From NCBI GenBank assembly GCA_000482145.1, contig AUXH01000083.1, positions 1-45,647 of the forward strand: a stretch of DNA of 45,647 nt, in the 5' to 3' direction. Source of the DNA: Strigomonas culicis. Its lineage: Eukaryota > Euglenozoa > Kinetoplastea > Trypanosomatida > Trypanosomatidae. This document shows, piece by piece, positions 8,979-18,447 of the stretch. The first letter of the stretch is position 1. Each line of letters opens with the position of its first letter. The position numbers and the translations under genes were made by a program. The notes beneath the pieces were generated by a model. That model did no database searches. It had not been told where the DNA came from and worked only from the letters and a program-made list of their open reading frames with translations.

Positions 8979-11003
8979 CTACTTCTGCTTCTTCGTCTCC
9001 TCCTCGGCGTCGGCGGCCGGCCGCTCGCCGCCCTGCAGCCGGCCTGTCGCGTCCTCCGGCCGCAGCCCCACGATGGACTGGAAGAGCGCGTGCCGCGAGA
9101 CCTCCTCGTAGGTGCCCTCGAGCGCGACCGCGCCCTTGTGCACGACGACGATGTGGTCCGCCTTGCGGATCATGCTGAGCTTGTGGGCGAACATCAGGAC
9201 GGTGTGCTGGCCGCCCGCGTGTGACTGCTTCGCCTCGGCGATGAGCCGGGAGATGGCGTCGTGCACGACGATCTCGCTCTCGCTGTCGAGCGCGCTCGTC
9301 GCCTCGTCGAGGATGGTGATGCGCGGGTTGCGCACCAGCGCCCGCGCGATCGCGATGCGCTGCTTCTGGCCGCCGGAGAGGCTGCGCCCGCTCTCGCCCA
9401 CGTAGGTGTCGTACCCCTCCGGCAGGGCGGAGATGAAGTCGTGCGCGTTGGCCTTCACGGCCGCCTCGACGACGCTCGCGTAGAGCCAGCGGTCGATCGG
9501 GTCGCCCCAGTTGCGGCCCGGCACGCCGTACGCGATGTTCTGCGCGATGGTGCCGCCGAACAGCACAGGTTCCTGGCCCACGTAACCGATGCGCTCGTGC
9601 AGCCACTGGTTCTGGATGTCGGCCAGGTTGTGCGCGCCGAGGTACACGACGCCGGCGGTCGGCTCGTACAGCTTTAGCAGCAGGAGGGCCAGCGTCGACT
9701 TACCGGAACCGCTGGGCCCGACAATGCAGGTGCAGCACGACGGCCGGATCGTCAGATTGAGCTTCTCGTAGATGCGCGCCTCCGGCCGCGTGGGGTAGGC
9801 AAAGTCGATGTCCTTGAAGGTGACCTGCCAGTCCGTGTCGTCCGGCGTCAGCTGCTTCGCGGTCGCCTCGACCTGGGCGACCACCTCCGCCTTGTCCAGT
9901 ATGTCGAAGAGGCGCAGCGAGGCGCCGTAGCCCTTGTTGATGTCCGTCGCGAGGTTCGTGAGGCCCATCAGCCCGATGCCGCAGTACACCGTGTACAGGA
10001 AGAATGAGAAGAGGACGCCGGGGGAGAGGCTGGACGAGGCGACGAGCATGGAGCCCGCCCACATGATGCAGTACATGGCGCCGTAGCCGACCGTCTGCAG
10101 CGAAGCCACGTAGGCCGCGTTCCACTTGAGCATGCGCAGGCTCAGGTCGTAGACGTGGCCGACCTTCTGCGCGTACCAGCCCACCTCCTGTTGCTCCGTG
10201 CCGAACGACTTGACGGTGCGGATGTTCGCGAGGCGCTCCTCTGCGACGGTGCCCATCTCCGCCATCGCGTCCTGCATGTTGTGCTGCAGCTTGCGCACGT
10301 AGCGGCCGTAGGAGCCAGCGAAAATGGCGATGGGAGGGATCATGCACACAATGACGCTCGTGAGGACGGGTGAGTAGTAGAGCATGATGCCGATGCTGCC
10401 CACCGTCTGCAGTGCGTTCTTGCTCCCCGCCGTGACGGCCTCCGTCAGCGAGCTGCCGACGACGTTGCAGTCCATCGAGAGACGCTGCACCAGCGCGCCG
10501 GTGCGGTTATCCGCGGAGTCGAAGAAGGCGGTCGGCTGCTTAAGAATGCTGCTGTACAGCAGCCGCCGCAGCTTCGCGATGATGTTCTCGCCCGCCTTGC
10601 CGATGAAGAAGAGCCGCATGTAGTTGCCGATCGCGCAGAGCGTGAACCAGCCGAGTAGCTGCATGGACGTGCCCAACGGCATCTCGCCGCGGCTCGCGAA
10701 GTCAATGAGGGAGCCGAAGCCGGCCGGGATCGCGAGCGTCGCGCCGCTGTATATCACGACGCCGGCCACCGCGCCGGCGATGAACGGCGTCTGGTCCTTC
10801 GCCGCCTGCAGGTAGCGGCGGAAGGAGCCGCGCTTCGTCTCCGGCTCCGCCACGTACAGCATGTTGCGCAGCGACGGCTTGGGCCGCTGCGACGGCGTGG
10901 CGGCGCCGAAGTCCGTCTGCAGCTTCACCTGCGACGTGAAGCGGCGCAGGTCCGTCAGCGCACCGCGCGCCATCGGGCGCCACACGAGGGAAGATGAACG
11001 CAT
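8979..11003 (-). CDS. Mitochondrial ABCB-type half-transporter (Mdl/Atm-like)
   Basis: 674 residues, the length of a half-transporter. The N-terminus (1-60) is rich in Arg, Ser and Ala with few acids, like a mitochondrial presequence. A type IV exporter membrane domain spans about 70-365. The nucleotide-binding domain has Walker A GPSGSGKS (429-436), Q-loop Gln477, signature LSGGQ (542-546), Walker B ITILDE (562-567) and H-loop His607. All catalytic residues are present. It most likely homodimerises in the inner mitochondrial membrane and exports peptides or Fe-S/glutathione-related compounds. The overall pattern looks closer to Mdl1/ABCB10 than to Atm1, but I cannot settle this by eye. Start is ATG at 11003 with a short 5' UTR. 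The last 30 residues are charged (Glu/Lys). Confidence 0.92.
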   Translation of the reverse strand: MRSSSLVWRPMARGALTDLRRFTSQVKLQTDFGAATPSQRPKPSLRNMLYVAEPETKRGSFRRYLQAAKDQTPFIAGAVAGVVIYSGATLAIPAGFGSLIDFASRGEMPLGTSMQLLGWFTLCAIGNYMRLFFIGKAGENIIAKLRRLLYSSILKQPTAFFDSADNRTGALVQRLSMDCNVVGSSLTEAVTAGSKNALQTVGSIGIMLYYSPVLTSVIVCMIPPIAIFAGSYGRYVRKLQHNMQDAMAEMGTVAEERLANIRTVKSFGTEQQEVGWYAQKVGHVYDLSLRMLKWNAAYVASLQTVGYGAMYCIMWAGSMLVASSSLSPGVLFSFFLYTVYCGIGLMGLTNLATDINKGYGASLRLFDILDKAEVVAQVEATAKQLTPDDTDWQVTFKDIDFAYPTRPEARIYEKLNLTIRPSCCTCIVGPSGSGKSTLALLLLKLYEPTAGVVYLGAHNLADIQNQWLHERIGYVGQEPVLFGGTIAQNIAYGVPGRNWGDPIDRWLYASVVEAAVKANAHDFISALPEGYDTYVGESGRSLSGGQKQRIAIARALVRNPRITILDEATSALDSESEIVVHDAISRLIAEAKQSHAGGQHTVLMFAHKLSMIRKADHIVVVHKGAVALEGTYEEVSRHALFQSIVGLRPEDATGRLQGGERPAADAEEETKKQK

Positions 11004-11029
11004 CGTGACACGTATAGAGAAATACAGTC

Positions 11030-11092
11030 CTTTTTTTTTTTAGTTGAATAAAAGACAAACCAGCAAGAAACAAAAATAAAAAAAAAACAGAA
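11030..11092 (-). promoter_or_regulatory. Candidate spliced-leader acceptor for the ABC transporter
   Basis: The minus strand has T-rich stretches (complement of 11092-11044), then an A run ending in AAAAG, with the AG at 11031-11030. The predicted 5' UTR is about 26 nt. The A run between tract and AG is unusual but recurs at the RNA polymerase I gene. Confidence 0.4.
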
Positions 11093-12020
11093 TACGAGTG
11101 ACGCTAATACCGATTTAAACGATGTCAATGAAAAGAAGAAGAAGAATCCGTGCTGACTTGTGGCAGTCGCCGTGAGAGAAAGAGAGAGAGCGTGTGGGGG
11201 AAGAAACTGCAGTGTAATGACAAGCGGATGAATGAAGCAAATTCTTATTAACTGCACCAACCACAATGATGCGAATCTTTCAATACAAAAGGAAAAGCAC
11301 CCTTTAAAAAAATTATATAATTAAGAGTAATGAACGAAAAAAAAAAAATCAAAAAAAAATGATGTCGTAAGAGACTTCGTGTAGGTTTATATACCTTTTG
11401 TTCTTGTTGTTCTTTAAAAATAATAAAATAATAAAAAAAAAACACTTTACCTCTAAATTCCGTCTCTTTTTTTTCTATGTAACATTATGATTACGGTTAT
11501 CCTTCAGGATTAGTCCTATTCCTTCGCGTTTTGTTTAAAATTGAAAAAGATTCATTTCATTGTGCAGCTATTAGCTTTCTTGATTATTCTCTTTCACTCG
11601 TTCTGCTGATATATGAATTTATGTATATGTATATATATATGAGAATAGACTTACCTCAATCTCCATATGCATTCGCTTCTTCCTACACCTTTTTCTTTCG
11701 CATTCATAGACCCTGTTGGGTTGCTGAACAGGATCTCAAAACGTGAAAGGGAAAAGAAAAGAAAAAACGGAACCCTCACTCGCCCCTCCGCAGGATGTTG
11801 TTCTTGTCTCCGCCATTATCGATTTACGCTTCAGAATAAATATCTGCATGTTTTTCATTTGATTGTCTTCTTCGTCTTTTTTTTTAATTATTCAGTGTAT
11901 ACATGCCTGTGTGTGGGTGCGCTACAGTGTTACTGGGCGGCACACACACATCATACATCGCAGAAGTACTAGAAACAAACAAACATATTCAACAGTAAAA
12001 AAAAAAGAGGAACAGCACTG

Positions 12021-12038
12021 GTCGCTTCATATCCGCGA
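12021..12038. repeat. 18-bp direct repeat, copy 1
   Basis: gtcgcttcatatccgcga, an exact match to 12165-12182. It is GC-rich relative to its surroundings, so it is not a by-product of low complexity. Confidence 0.9.
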
Positions 12039-12164
12039 GAAAGTTGAACGCTCAGACACGTCAACATAAAAAATGTGCTTTCCGTTTTTCGTTTTTCTGC
12101 AACAATTAAAGCGCAAAAGGAAAATAAAAATAAATACAGAAAAAAAACGGTGAATAGTAAAAAA

Positions 12165-12182
12165 GTCGCTTCATATCCGCGA
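12165..12182. repeat. 18-bp direct repeat, copy 2
   Basis: Same orientation as copy 1, 144 bp away start to start. The flanking bases differ on both sides. Confidence 0.9.
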
Positions 12183-13295
12183 AGGCGAAGTCATGTGTAT
12201 TCTAACGAAACGCACTCAATTTGTTTTCTCTAGAAGAAGAGAACTAAAAAAAGAGAAACCAATGAATAGCGTAAAACATGCTTCGGTTGAAAAGTAAGAG
12301 AATCGTTAGGAAAAAAAAAGGAAACAAAGCTTCTGCCAAAAACAACGGAGACCCAAGAAAGAAAGAAAAAACAACTACGGAGGTAAGCGAAACAAGAATA
12401 TACCGGTACAGAAATATAAAACGCGTCATTCACTGTAATTTTTTTTTCTGTTTATCTTATTTACCAGCAATCCAACGGAAGAAAGCGAGAGACAGAAACG
12501 AACACAATGAAAGAAAACACACACACGTGAAAGGAAAAACAGTAATAATAAAGAAGTCACAAAAAAAAAAAAAGAATTAAAACGAAGAGAAGAAAAGCGA
12601 TCATCATCTTCACTCATATGCAAGTAGAAGAAGGGGAAGTGGAACTGTGCTTCGTTTTTTTTCGTTTTTTTGGCTATGGTAGTAATCGTCATATTTGTTC
12701 CTTTTTTTTTTCTTTGTTTACATATTCCAGTTATGTGATGCACACAGAAAAAAGAAAGAACAAAAACAAAACAAAAAAGGGAGAATGTAAAAAGAGACAG
12801 AAAAGCAAAGAAGGAACTGTGCCACTACCTATATCACCGTCAACTACAGGACCGACATACAATACCATGAGTAAGAGCTCCAGAGAGAAGCCATACGAAA
12901 AGAAAGGGACCGCAGAAGTGATGACCATTGTCCTTCCTGAACAGCCCATACACCTTGCTTTTTGCGCTGTTGTAGTGATACAGCATCATCATCTTCACTT
13001 TTTACTCTCCTTCGCGTTGATCGATTGATTGTAGTATTTTTTTTTCCTTTTCAATCTTTTTTTGTGTATGTACGTTTGGTGCATGTTGGTGATGGTAGCC
13101 GCGGTGATGATGGTAACACAGTTCTCATTGCACCACTTCGTCTTTTTACCTTCACTTCTTTTTTTTTTACTTTATTGTTGCTACTATTTAAAAAAAAAAA
13201 AAGAATATGACGACTCCCCTCATAATGCGGGCGGGCATGAGCGTTTCGGGGAGCGGACGGAGAGCCTACACAGAAGCCCTTTGCACGGGGACGCA

Positions 13296-14180
13296 CTAAT
13301 GGTTGTTGTTAAAGCGGCCACGTCCGCCGCGGCCGCGGCGGTACCCGCGCATATTGCCGACCAAGTTCTCGCCGAACGTCTCCTTGTCGGCGCGGTTCAT
13401 GTCCTCGCGGTTCACGCGGGGGCCCTGATTCTTGTCCTTCTCGTCGCAGGAGATGGTGTCGAAGAAGCCGGCGGACTTGCTGTACGCGTGGCCCTGCGCC
13501 TTGGCGTCCTCCTTCGCCTTCTCGAACTCATTGCGGTTCTTCTCGAACTCCTCGCGGCACTTGGCGAAGTCGAACTCCTCATCGAACACGACCTTCGCGT
13601 CGCCCTCGGCAGCCTCGAAGTCCATGCCCGTGTGCGCTGGGAAGCGCCTGCGGCCGCCGCCGCGCCCACCGTACCCGCCGCGGTGGCCGCCGCCGCCGCC
13701 GCCGTACCTACCGCGGCCTCCGCCGTCACCGTTGTAGCGCCCGCGCCCACGGCCGCCGCCGCGGCCGCCGCCGTAGTTGTTGTTGTTGTTCTGGCGCCGG
13801 CCACCGTCGCGGGAGGGGTTGTCGTAGAAGTTGGACGCGCCAGACGGCGCGTTGTTCGCGGCCGCGTTGCTGGTCGCGGGCGTGGCGCTCACGATGGCAG
13901 GGTCGCGGTCGCTCACGGTGCTGCGTTGGAACACGGTCAGCTTCGCGATATCGGTGCCGCGGAACACAATCGTCTCGAAGATCTGCTCCGACGCCGGCAC
14001 CTCGTTGGGCCCGCCTCCCAGCCGACCCTCCGTGCCCAGCACCCGGACGTTACGCAGTGTCACCTTGTTACCAGTGGAGTCGACGTAGTCCAGCTGACCC
14101 TCGTAGCGGATCTTGCTGTTGCTGATCAGCGTGAGGTAGCCGCCGATGCGGACGTCAGACTGCATAAGCTGCTCGGACAT
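13296..14180 (-). CDS. SCD6: SCD6 / RAP55-like LSm14 mRNP protein
   Basis: 294 residues. An LSm14-type domain covers about 8-83 (begins IGGYLTLISNSKIRYEG). A long RGG/GGR-rich segment with an Asn run is at 127-179. The FDF region starts at EEFDF (201-205) and continues through the charged helix to about 230. An FFD box (SKSAGFFDTIS) is at 235-245. A TFG-like box and a final RG-rich tail are at 266-290. SCD6/RAP55 proteins bind mRNA and eIF4G-type factors, repress translation, promote decapping and organise P-bodies. All signature motifs are present. The main RGG block lies between LSm and FDF, rather than mostly at the C-terminus. Start is ATG at 14180 with acceptor AG at 14230-14229. Its 3' flank is the longest intergenic stretch in the window. 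Confidence 0.93.
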   Translation of the reverse strand: MSEQLMQSDVRIGGYLTLISNSKIRYEGQLDYVDSTGNKVTLRNVRVLGTEGRLGGGPNEVPASEQIFETIVFRGTDIAKLTVFQRSTVSDRDPAIVSATPATSNAAANNAPSGASNFYDNPSRDGGRRQNNNNNYGGGRGGGRGRGRYNGDGGGRGRYGGGGGGHRGGYGGRGGGRRRFPAHTGMDFEAAEGDAKVVFDEEFDFAKCREEFEKNRNEFEKAKEDAKAQGHAYSKSAGFFDTISCDEKDKNQGPRVNREDMNRADKETFGENLVGNMRGYRRGRGGRGRFNNNH

Positions 14181-14640
14181 GATTGAACAAGTGTATAGAA
14201 AGGACTGTAGACAAACAGAACACGAATGCTAAGAAGAATAGAAAGAAATTCTGTGAATTGCAAGTAAACTCTCACGTAAGATCCAAAAAGAGAGGGAGGG
14301 AGAAAAAAGGAGAGCAAAGTAAAGCGAAGAGCAGAAAAGAACACAAGTGGCCACAGAATACTAGACATAAAAAAAGTGGAAAAGGGATTGGTGCGAAGGG
14401 GGGAGGGAGACTTTGTAAGACAACAACGCGCTGACGCGCAGCTAGTTTACATGACACAACAACACAAACCAAGAGACGTACACACAGGTACGCCGTATGA
14501 GAGAGCGGGGACAATCATAACAACACCCAATGCAAACACACACAAAAAAAAAAAGGTACAAGGCAGGCCGCACCATCTCGATGTCGCACCTCGTCGGTTT
14601 TCTACCTGCGTTCATCCCGGGGGAGGAGGGGGGGGGGGCC
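14181..14640. other. Intergenic: 5' UTR of SCD6 and 3' UTR of the helical-repeat gene
   Basis: Purine-rich plus strand around 14230-14400 supplies the SCD6 pyrimidine tract. A poly-G-rich patch is at 14617-14638, just past the next stop codon. No gene seen. Confidence 0.55.
14229..14248 (-). promoter_or_regulatory. Candidate spliced-leader acceptor for SCD6
   Basis: Minus strand reads TTTCTTTCTATTCTTCTTAG with the AG at 14230-14229. The predicted 5' UTR is about 48 nt. A second possible site, TCTACAG, has its AG at 14206-14205. Confidence 0.55.
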
Positions 14641-16179
14641 TCAGCACTGCGCCGCGGCGGCCGTCGCCCGCGCGGCGCGCAGGATCGCAAAGCTCTCCTC
14701 CTCCGAGATCTCCTGGAAGAGCAGCACCTGGTTGATGGAGTCGCCGACCGCCTCGCGGATGGACTGGCCGACCTTCGCGAGTGACACGTAGACGCCGGCG
14801 CTGAGCTCCGGCCGCCGCTGCTGCTCGTCCGCGGCCTTGGCCAGCAGCTGCAGCGCCTTGCTGCAGTCCCCCACCGCCGCGAGGTCGCCGCCCTCCGACA
14901 TGCGCAGGTACTTCAGCAGCGTCAGGTGCGCGCTGCGCATCGCGATGAGATTGATGATGATCGCGCGGCGCTCCTTCGTCATGGGGGTGGAGATGATGAT
15001 CTGCACGACCGCGCGGCCGCACGACAGCTGGTGCCGCTGCCGCGTCGCGATCGCCGCGACGTCGTCCTCCTCGGCGATGACGAGGTGGTCGTCGTCCATC
15101 GTGTCGAAGCACAGGTTCAGGATGCGCGCGGTGAGCTGCGTGTTCTTCGCCGCCAGCGTGAGCAGCTCGTTGCCCTCCACGCGCAGACTCGTGTTTGTGT
15201 CGTGCAGATTGAGGAAGAGCAGCGCGCTGAGGTACTCCTCGGTGGTGGCCGCCGTCAGCAGCGGCTCCGTCGGCGGCGCCACGCTGCCCGGCGGCGCGCC
15301 CGCGAGCCGCAGGCCGACGATGGTCAGCAGATGCTCGCTCTCCGCGGCCCCGGAGTAGAACTGTAGCTCCTTCGTCATCTGCATCGCGCGCAGCGCGCGG
15401 GCGACCTGCAGCACGACGGTCTCGGACCGCGTCCGCAGAGCGCCGGGGAACCGCGCGACCTCGTCCTCCTTGCGGAAGAGAATGATGCGCACGAGGCCGG
15501 TGTGGACGAGCGGCGCCATGCGCGGGTTGCCCTGGCCGACCACGACGAGGAGGTCCATCACCAGCATGGAGATGTCCTCCCGCTCCTCCTGCTGCATCGT
15601 GTGCAGCAACTCCACGAGGCCCTCCTCGTCGCACACCATCTCGCGGTACACGCGGCCGGCGTTCGCGATGTAGAGCAGCAGCAGCAGGATCGCGGACCGC
15701 TCCTCCGCCGCGAGGGCGGGCGGCACCGTCGCCGTCCCACAACTGAGGCACTCCGTGAGCGCGCCCGTGATGCCGGACTCCACCAGCAGCGTCGCGTACT
15801 GCGCGCCGCGCACAAAGATGCTCAGCGCGCGCACCAGCCACAGCAGGATGCTCACCGCGCCCCCCGGCGCGTCGCTCGGCCGCTCGAATGCCTTGTACGT
15901 CATCCGCAGCCACGACGTCAGGCGGGTGAAGAAGAGCGGCGCCGCGTCGCCGAGGTCGGCCTCGAGGTCGCTGCTGTTGCTCGCGCCGTGCAGCTGGTAC
16001 AGTGCCTCCAGCACCGCCGTGCGCGCGACCTTGGGCGCCTTGTCCCACGTCGCCACCCACACCTCCGCGCGCCTGCCGAAGAGGTTGGGGTCCATCGCAG
16101 CCGCCAGCCGCTGGCTCTGCCTGTTGGCCGCCACCGTCCACTTGTCGGAGCGCTGGCCGGCAGGTGCCGTCTTCTTCAT
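14641..16179 (-). CDS. Hypothetical protein, probable armadillo/HEAT-like helical repeats
   Basis: 512 residues from ATG at 16179. The frame stays open upstream to 16287, but that part is a pyrimidine-tract translation and lies beyond a clear acceptor (16196-16195). The body is almost entirely amphipathic helices rich in Leu, Ala, Val, Glu and Arg in about 40-residue blocks, as in armadillo or HEAT solenoids. No transmembrane segment, signal peptide or catalytic motif is seen. I do not recognise a specific family. It is conserved-looking, GC3-rich and flanked by good splice signals, so it is a real gene. A scaffold or adaptor role is an inference from the fold only. Confidence 0.8.
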   Translation of the reverse strand: MKKTAPAGQRSDKWTVAANRQSQRLAAAMDPNLFGRRAEVWVATWDKAPKVARTAVLEALYQLHGASNSSDLEADLGDAAPLFFTRLTSWLRMTYKAFERPSDAPGGAVSILLWLVRALSIFVRGAQYATLLVESGITGALTECLSCGTATVPPALAAEERSAILLLLLYIANAGRVYREMVCDEEGLVELLHTMQQEEREDISMLVMDLLVVVGQGNPRMAPLVHTGLVRIILFRKEDEVARFPGALRTRSETVVLQVARALRAMQMTKELQFYSGAAESEHLLTIVGLRLAGAPPGSVAPPTEPLLTAATTEEYLSALLFLNLHDTNTSLRVEGNELLTLAAKNTQLTARILNLCFDTMDDDHLVIAEEDDVAAIATRQRHQLSCGRAVVQIIISTPMTKERRAIIINLIAMRSAHLTLLKYLRMSEGGDLAAVGDCSKALQLLAKAADEQQRRPELSAGVYVSLAKVGQSIREAVGDSINQVLLFQEISEEESFAILRAARATAAAAQC

Positions 16180-16561
16180 GGCAACTAGTAGCAACTGGGC
16201 CGGTGTGGAGAAACAGGGAGAGCGGGGGAATGGAGAAGAGAATGGAAGGTATGCACATGTGTGGTTGTTTCTCAGTTCGGGATGCACATGTAGTCTGTTT
16301 CACGGGGCTTGTTTATATGGGATCACAATCGGTTTTCAGTTTTTTTTTTTTTGGTTTATATGTGTTTTGAAATACAGTAACAACTTGTGAGTGGAGTGCG
16401 TCTTCTTCTCTTGCAATTGATTATTTGCGTTGGGCCACGCGGAGGAACCCCCCCTCCCCCCACCGCCGGTCCCGCGACGTGTTAGGTATTAGTATTATTA
16501 AGGTAAACAAGAAACAAAGAAGCATGCGAGATGCAGCGCCGCACGGACCCGCGCAGGCGCC
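16180..16561. other. Intergenic, 382 bp
   Basis: Contains the splice tract above, a T run near 16339-16351 and a C-rich patch at 16447-16460. No gene seen. Confidence 0.5.
16195..16249 (-). promoter_or_regulatory. Candidate spliced-leader acceptor for the helical-repeat gene
   Basis: A long C/T tract (complement of 16249-16205) is followed by GGCCCAG, with the AG at 16196-16195. The predicted 5' UTR is about 15 nt. This supports the ATG at 16179 over any upstream start. Confidence 0.55.
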
Positions 16562-17116
16562 TCAGCGCAGCGCGGCCCGCTTCGCCTTCTGCACCGGTTG
16601 AAAGCACATGGCCACCACCATCATGCCGATGGCTAGCGCAATGCACATGAGGATGCCGACCTGCACCTCAATCAGGCGGCGCTTCGACTTGGGCAGCAGC
16701 TGGAACTGCAGTCGCTGGCGGTCCGTCTGGCTGCTGTGCGCCTTGAGGTAGTAGGGCGACTCCGGGTCCTTCAGGATCTCGTGCGCACGGAACACGCGCT
16801 CCACCATCTTCGCGTCGGGGGAGCGGCCCTTGGGGCCGTAGAGGGCCTTCTTCGCCGCGAAGGCGGCGTCGATGTCGTCCACGTTGCAGTCCGGCTCGAT
16901 CCCCAGCACCTCCATCGGGTCGTACTGCGAGAGAAAGGCCTCGTGCTCGCGCTTCCCCGACTGGGCGTATTGCCACCGCCGCTGGCACTGCAGCGCCGCC
17001 GCGCCAACGGCGGGGCCGCTCACCAGCGCGGCACGCGGCGCGGCCATCGAAGTGATGAGAGCGGCACGGCGACGGCCCCCGAAGCTGCGCGTGAAAAGCA
17101 GAGCGGAGGTGCGCAT
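16562..17116 (-). CDS. Mitochondrial J-like (DnaJ-related) single-span membrane protein
   Basis: 184 residues from ATG at 17116; a longer frame begins at a TTG and is rejected. The N-terminus (1-45) is rich in Arg, Ala and Ser, like a mitochondrial presequence. Residues about 64-120 fit a J-domain outline: DPMEVLGIEP, a first helix, a loop, then a helix ending in AHEILKDP. The HPD tripeptide that stimulates Hsp70 ATPase reads SPD (99-101). One hydrophobic segment lies at about 155-173 with a basic C-terminus. It may be a J-like (type IV) regulator, as seen with Pam16-like partners, or a respiratory-complex assembly protein. The acceptor lies only 15 nt upstream. Confidence 0.75.
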   Translation of the reverse strand: MRTSALLFTRSFGGRRRAALITSMAAPRAALVSGPAVGAAALQCQRRWQYAQSGKREHEAFLSQYDPMEVLGIEPDCNVDDIDAAFAAKKALYGPKGRSPDAKMVERVFRAHEILKDPESPYYLKAHSSQTDRQRLQFQLLPKSKRRLIEVQVGILMCIALAIGMMVVAMCFQPVQKAKRAALR

Positions 17117-17438
17117 GAGGGGAGAGATCAACTAGAAAAAGGGAAAACTCAAAACAGAGTCTATGGAATTCACCAAAAAAAAAAAAGCTAAGGAAGGCAA
17201 ATGTCGCAGCGCAGAAAAGAAAGGAGAGAAAAGAATGGAAACCGGTGCGTCATTGTGCGGTGAAGAGAAGGTATTACATTATCTCCCTCATCCGCTGCGT
17301 CGCGCATCTGAATATGTGTGCACACGACGTTCGTCCTGTTTGTGATCGATTTGGATTACAATCACTGTAAGGTGTTATCAGATAGCATAAGTGTACACGC
17401 CCATGTACATGGAAGGATCGATAACCCGCTGCGCGTGC
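17117..17438. other. Intergenic, 322 bp
   Basis: Holds the J-like acceptor and a purine-rich stretch at 17170-17240, then mixed sequence. No gene seen. Confidence 0.5.
17132..17150 (-). promoter_or_regulatory. Candidate spliced-leader acceptor for the J-like gene
   Basis: Minus strand reads GAGTTTTCCCTTTTTCTAG with the AG at 17133-17132. The predicted 5' UTR is about 15 nt, and this fixes the ATG at 17116. Confidence 0.65.
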
Positions 17439-18017
17439 TCAGAAGTTCGGCCGCTGGCTGCCGAACTGGCCCTGCTGGTTCGCGCGCATCGCGGCGTAGG
17501 GGTCCCTGCCGCCATCCGCGGCCACCTGCGTCTCGTGGCGGTCGCGCTTCTCTCGAATGCGGACGTAGCTATCTTGCATGGCGCAGAGCGTCAGCGACAT
17601 GCCGACGTCGGCCGCGAGCTCCTTCTTCAGCTTATCCATGAACTCGTCGTCGTGCTGCGAGCCGTCGGTGAGGGTGCGCAGCTGCTTCGCGACGCCGCCG
17701 TTCTGGCGGAGATAGTCCACGTACTCGGTGTCGCTGCGCACCTCGCGCTGGATGGCGTGCAGCCACTGCTGGTCGCAGCAGGCCTGCAGCAGCTCGTAGT
17801 ACACCTGCGGGTCGAAGTGGCGCCCGCAGGCCGTCTTGAAGGGCGTGTGCTGGCCCATGCTGCTCTGCAGATGGTGGCCGCGGCGCATCGCCCAGCCGTT
17901 CGAGTTGCTGTTCGGGCCCTGGCCCTCCGTCGGCAGCTGGCCGGAGATGACGCCACGGCGAGCGGCCGATGCGGCCGCGAGAAGGGCAGCACCGGTGCGA
18001 TGGGAAAGGCGCCGCAT
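17439..18017 (-). CDS. Hypothetical mitochondrial protein
   Basis: 192 residues from ATG at 18017; the longer frame starts at GTG. The first 25 residues (MRRLSHRTGAALLAAASAARRG) form a typical amphipathic, Arg-rich mitochondrial presequence. The rest is soluble and helical with several Cys (CGRHF, QACCDQQW) and no membrane segment. The tail (165-192) is Gln/Asn/Arg-rich and looks disordered. No family recognised. It could be a kinetoplastid-specific subunit of a mitochondrial complex or of the mitoribosome. A strong acceptor at 18084-18083 gives a 65-nt 5' UTR. Confidence 0.75.
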   Translation of the reverse strand: MRRLSHRTGAALLAAASAARRGVISGQLPTEGQGPNSNSNGWAMRRGHHLQSSMGQHTPFKTACGRHFDPQVYYELLQACCDQQWLHAIQREVRSDTEYVDYLRQNGGVAKQLRTLTDGSQHDDEFMDKLKKELAADVGMSLTLCAMQDSYVRIREKRDRHETQVAADGGRDPYAAMRANQQGQFGSQRPNF

Positions 18018-18447
18018 GCTCACAGTTGCGGCGAAGGTAACAAGATAACAATAGATAGAGGCAAAAAGGCAGTGTTACACTGCTGCAGAAGACAAAGGGA
18101 GAGGGAAGAGAGAGGAGGAAGTGTAATAAAAGAAGACCGGGAAAAAAAGAAACAGTAATAACAACAACAAAAAGGAACTAGCTGTCATCGTATCGGAGAA
18201 GCAACGGCACGTTTGCCCTATTAGTATCATTAGTATTATTCAGCTTTTTTTACTAATACCCAATCAACAAAAATCCTAAAACGATATAATTATGACTGTT
18301 ATTAAAAAATGCCTCCATTTTGCATTTCGTTCTTTCGGTACATTATTATGGGTTATATGAAGTTGAAAGAAAGAAGAGAAAAAATGTTTATTTTAACAGA
18401 AGAAAAGGAAAGAAATATATATTCACTACATACAACACACATCCGCT
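18018..18447. other. Intergenic, 430 bp
   Basis: The right-hand side (18150-18440) is AT-rich and probably the 3' UTR of the 97-residue gene. No gene seen. Confidence 0.5.
18083..18120 (-). promoter_or_regulatory. Candidate spliced-leader acceptor for the 192-residue gene
   Basis: A long C/T tract (complement of 18120-18090) ends in CTTCTGCAG, with the AG at 18084-18083. Confidence 0.65.

Larger units (their letters stand above)
11004..13295. other. Longest non-coding interval: 3' UTR of SCD6 and 5' flank of the ABC transporter
   Basis: 2.3 kb between two genes, strongly AT-rich with A-rich blocks (12080-12410, 12480-12600, 12740-12830). Small open frames on both strands (for example minus 12426-12743) are Phe/Leu/Lys-rich and look like composition artefacts. 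It holds an exact 18-bp direct repeat (12021-12038 and 12165-12182). Just past the SCD6 stop (13205-13295) is a GC-balanced stretch. Confidence 0.6.

Noticed and set aside
11990..12240. Possible C/D-box snoRNA pair around the 18-bp repeats
   Set aside because: I could not find a convincing C box and D box at proper spacing. Only the repeat itself is reported.
13062..14186. 374-codon plus-strand frame over SCD6
   Set aside because: Antisense shadow; the minus strand has clear LSm, FDF, FFD and TFG motifs.
14612..16303. 563-codon minus-strand frame overlapping the helical-repeat gene
   Set aside because: It is an out-of-frame Gly/Arg/Ala-rich shadow of the 14641-16179 gene, which has balanced composition and a good splice site.
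17117..17131. TTG start extending the J-like gene; similarly TTG at 35344 (RPA2) and GTG at 18023 and 45595
   Set aside because: Nuclear genes of kinetoplastids use ATG. The ATGs at 17116, 35317 and 18017 sit just after plausible acceptors. At 45595 the frame simply continues off the window.
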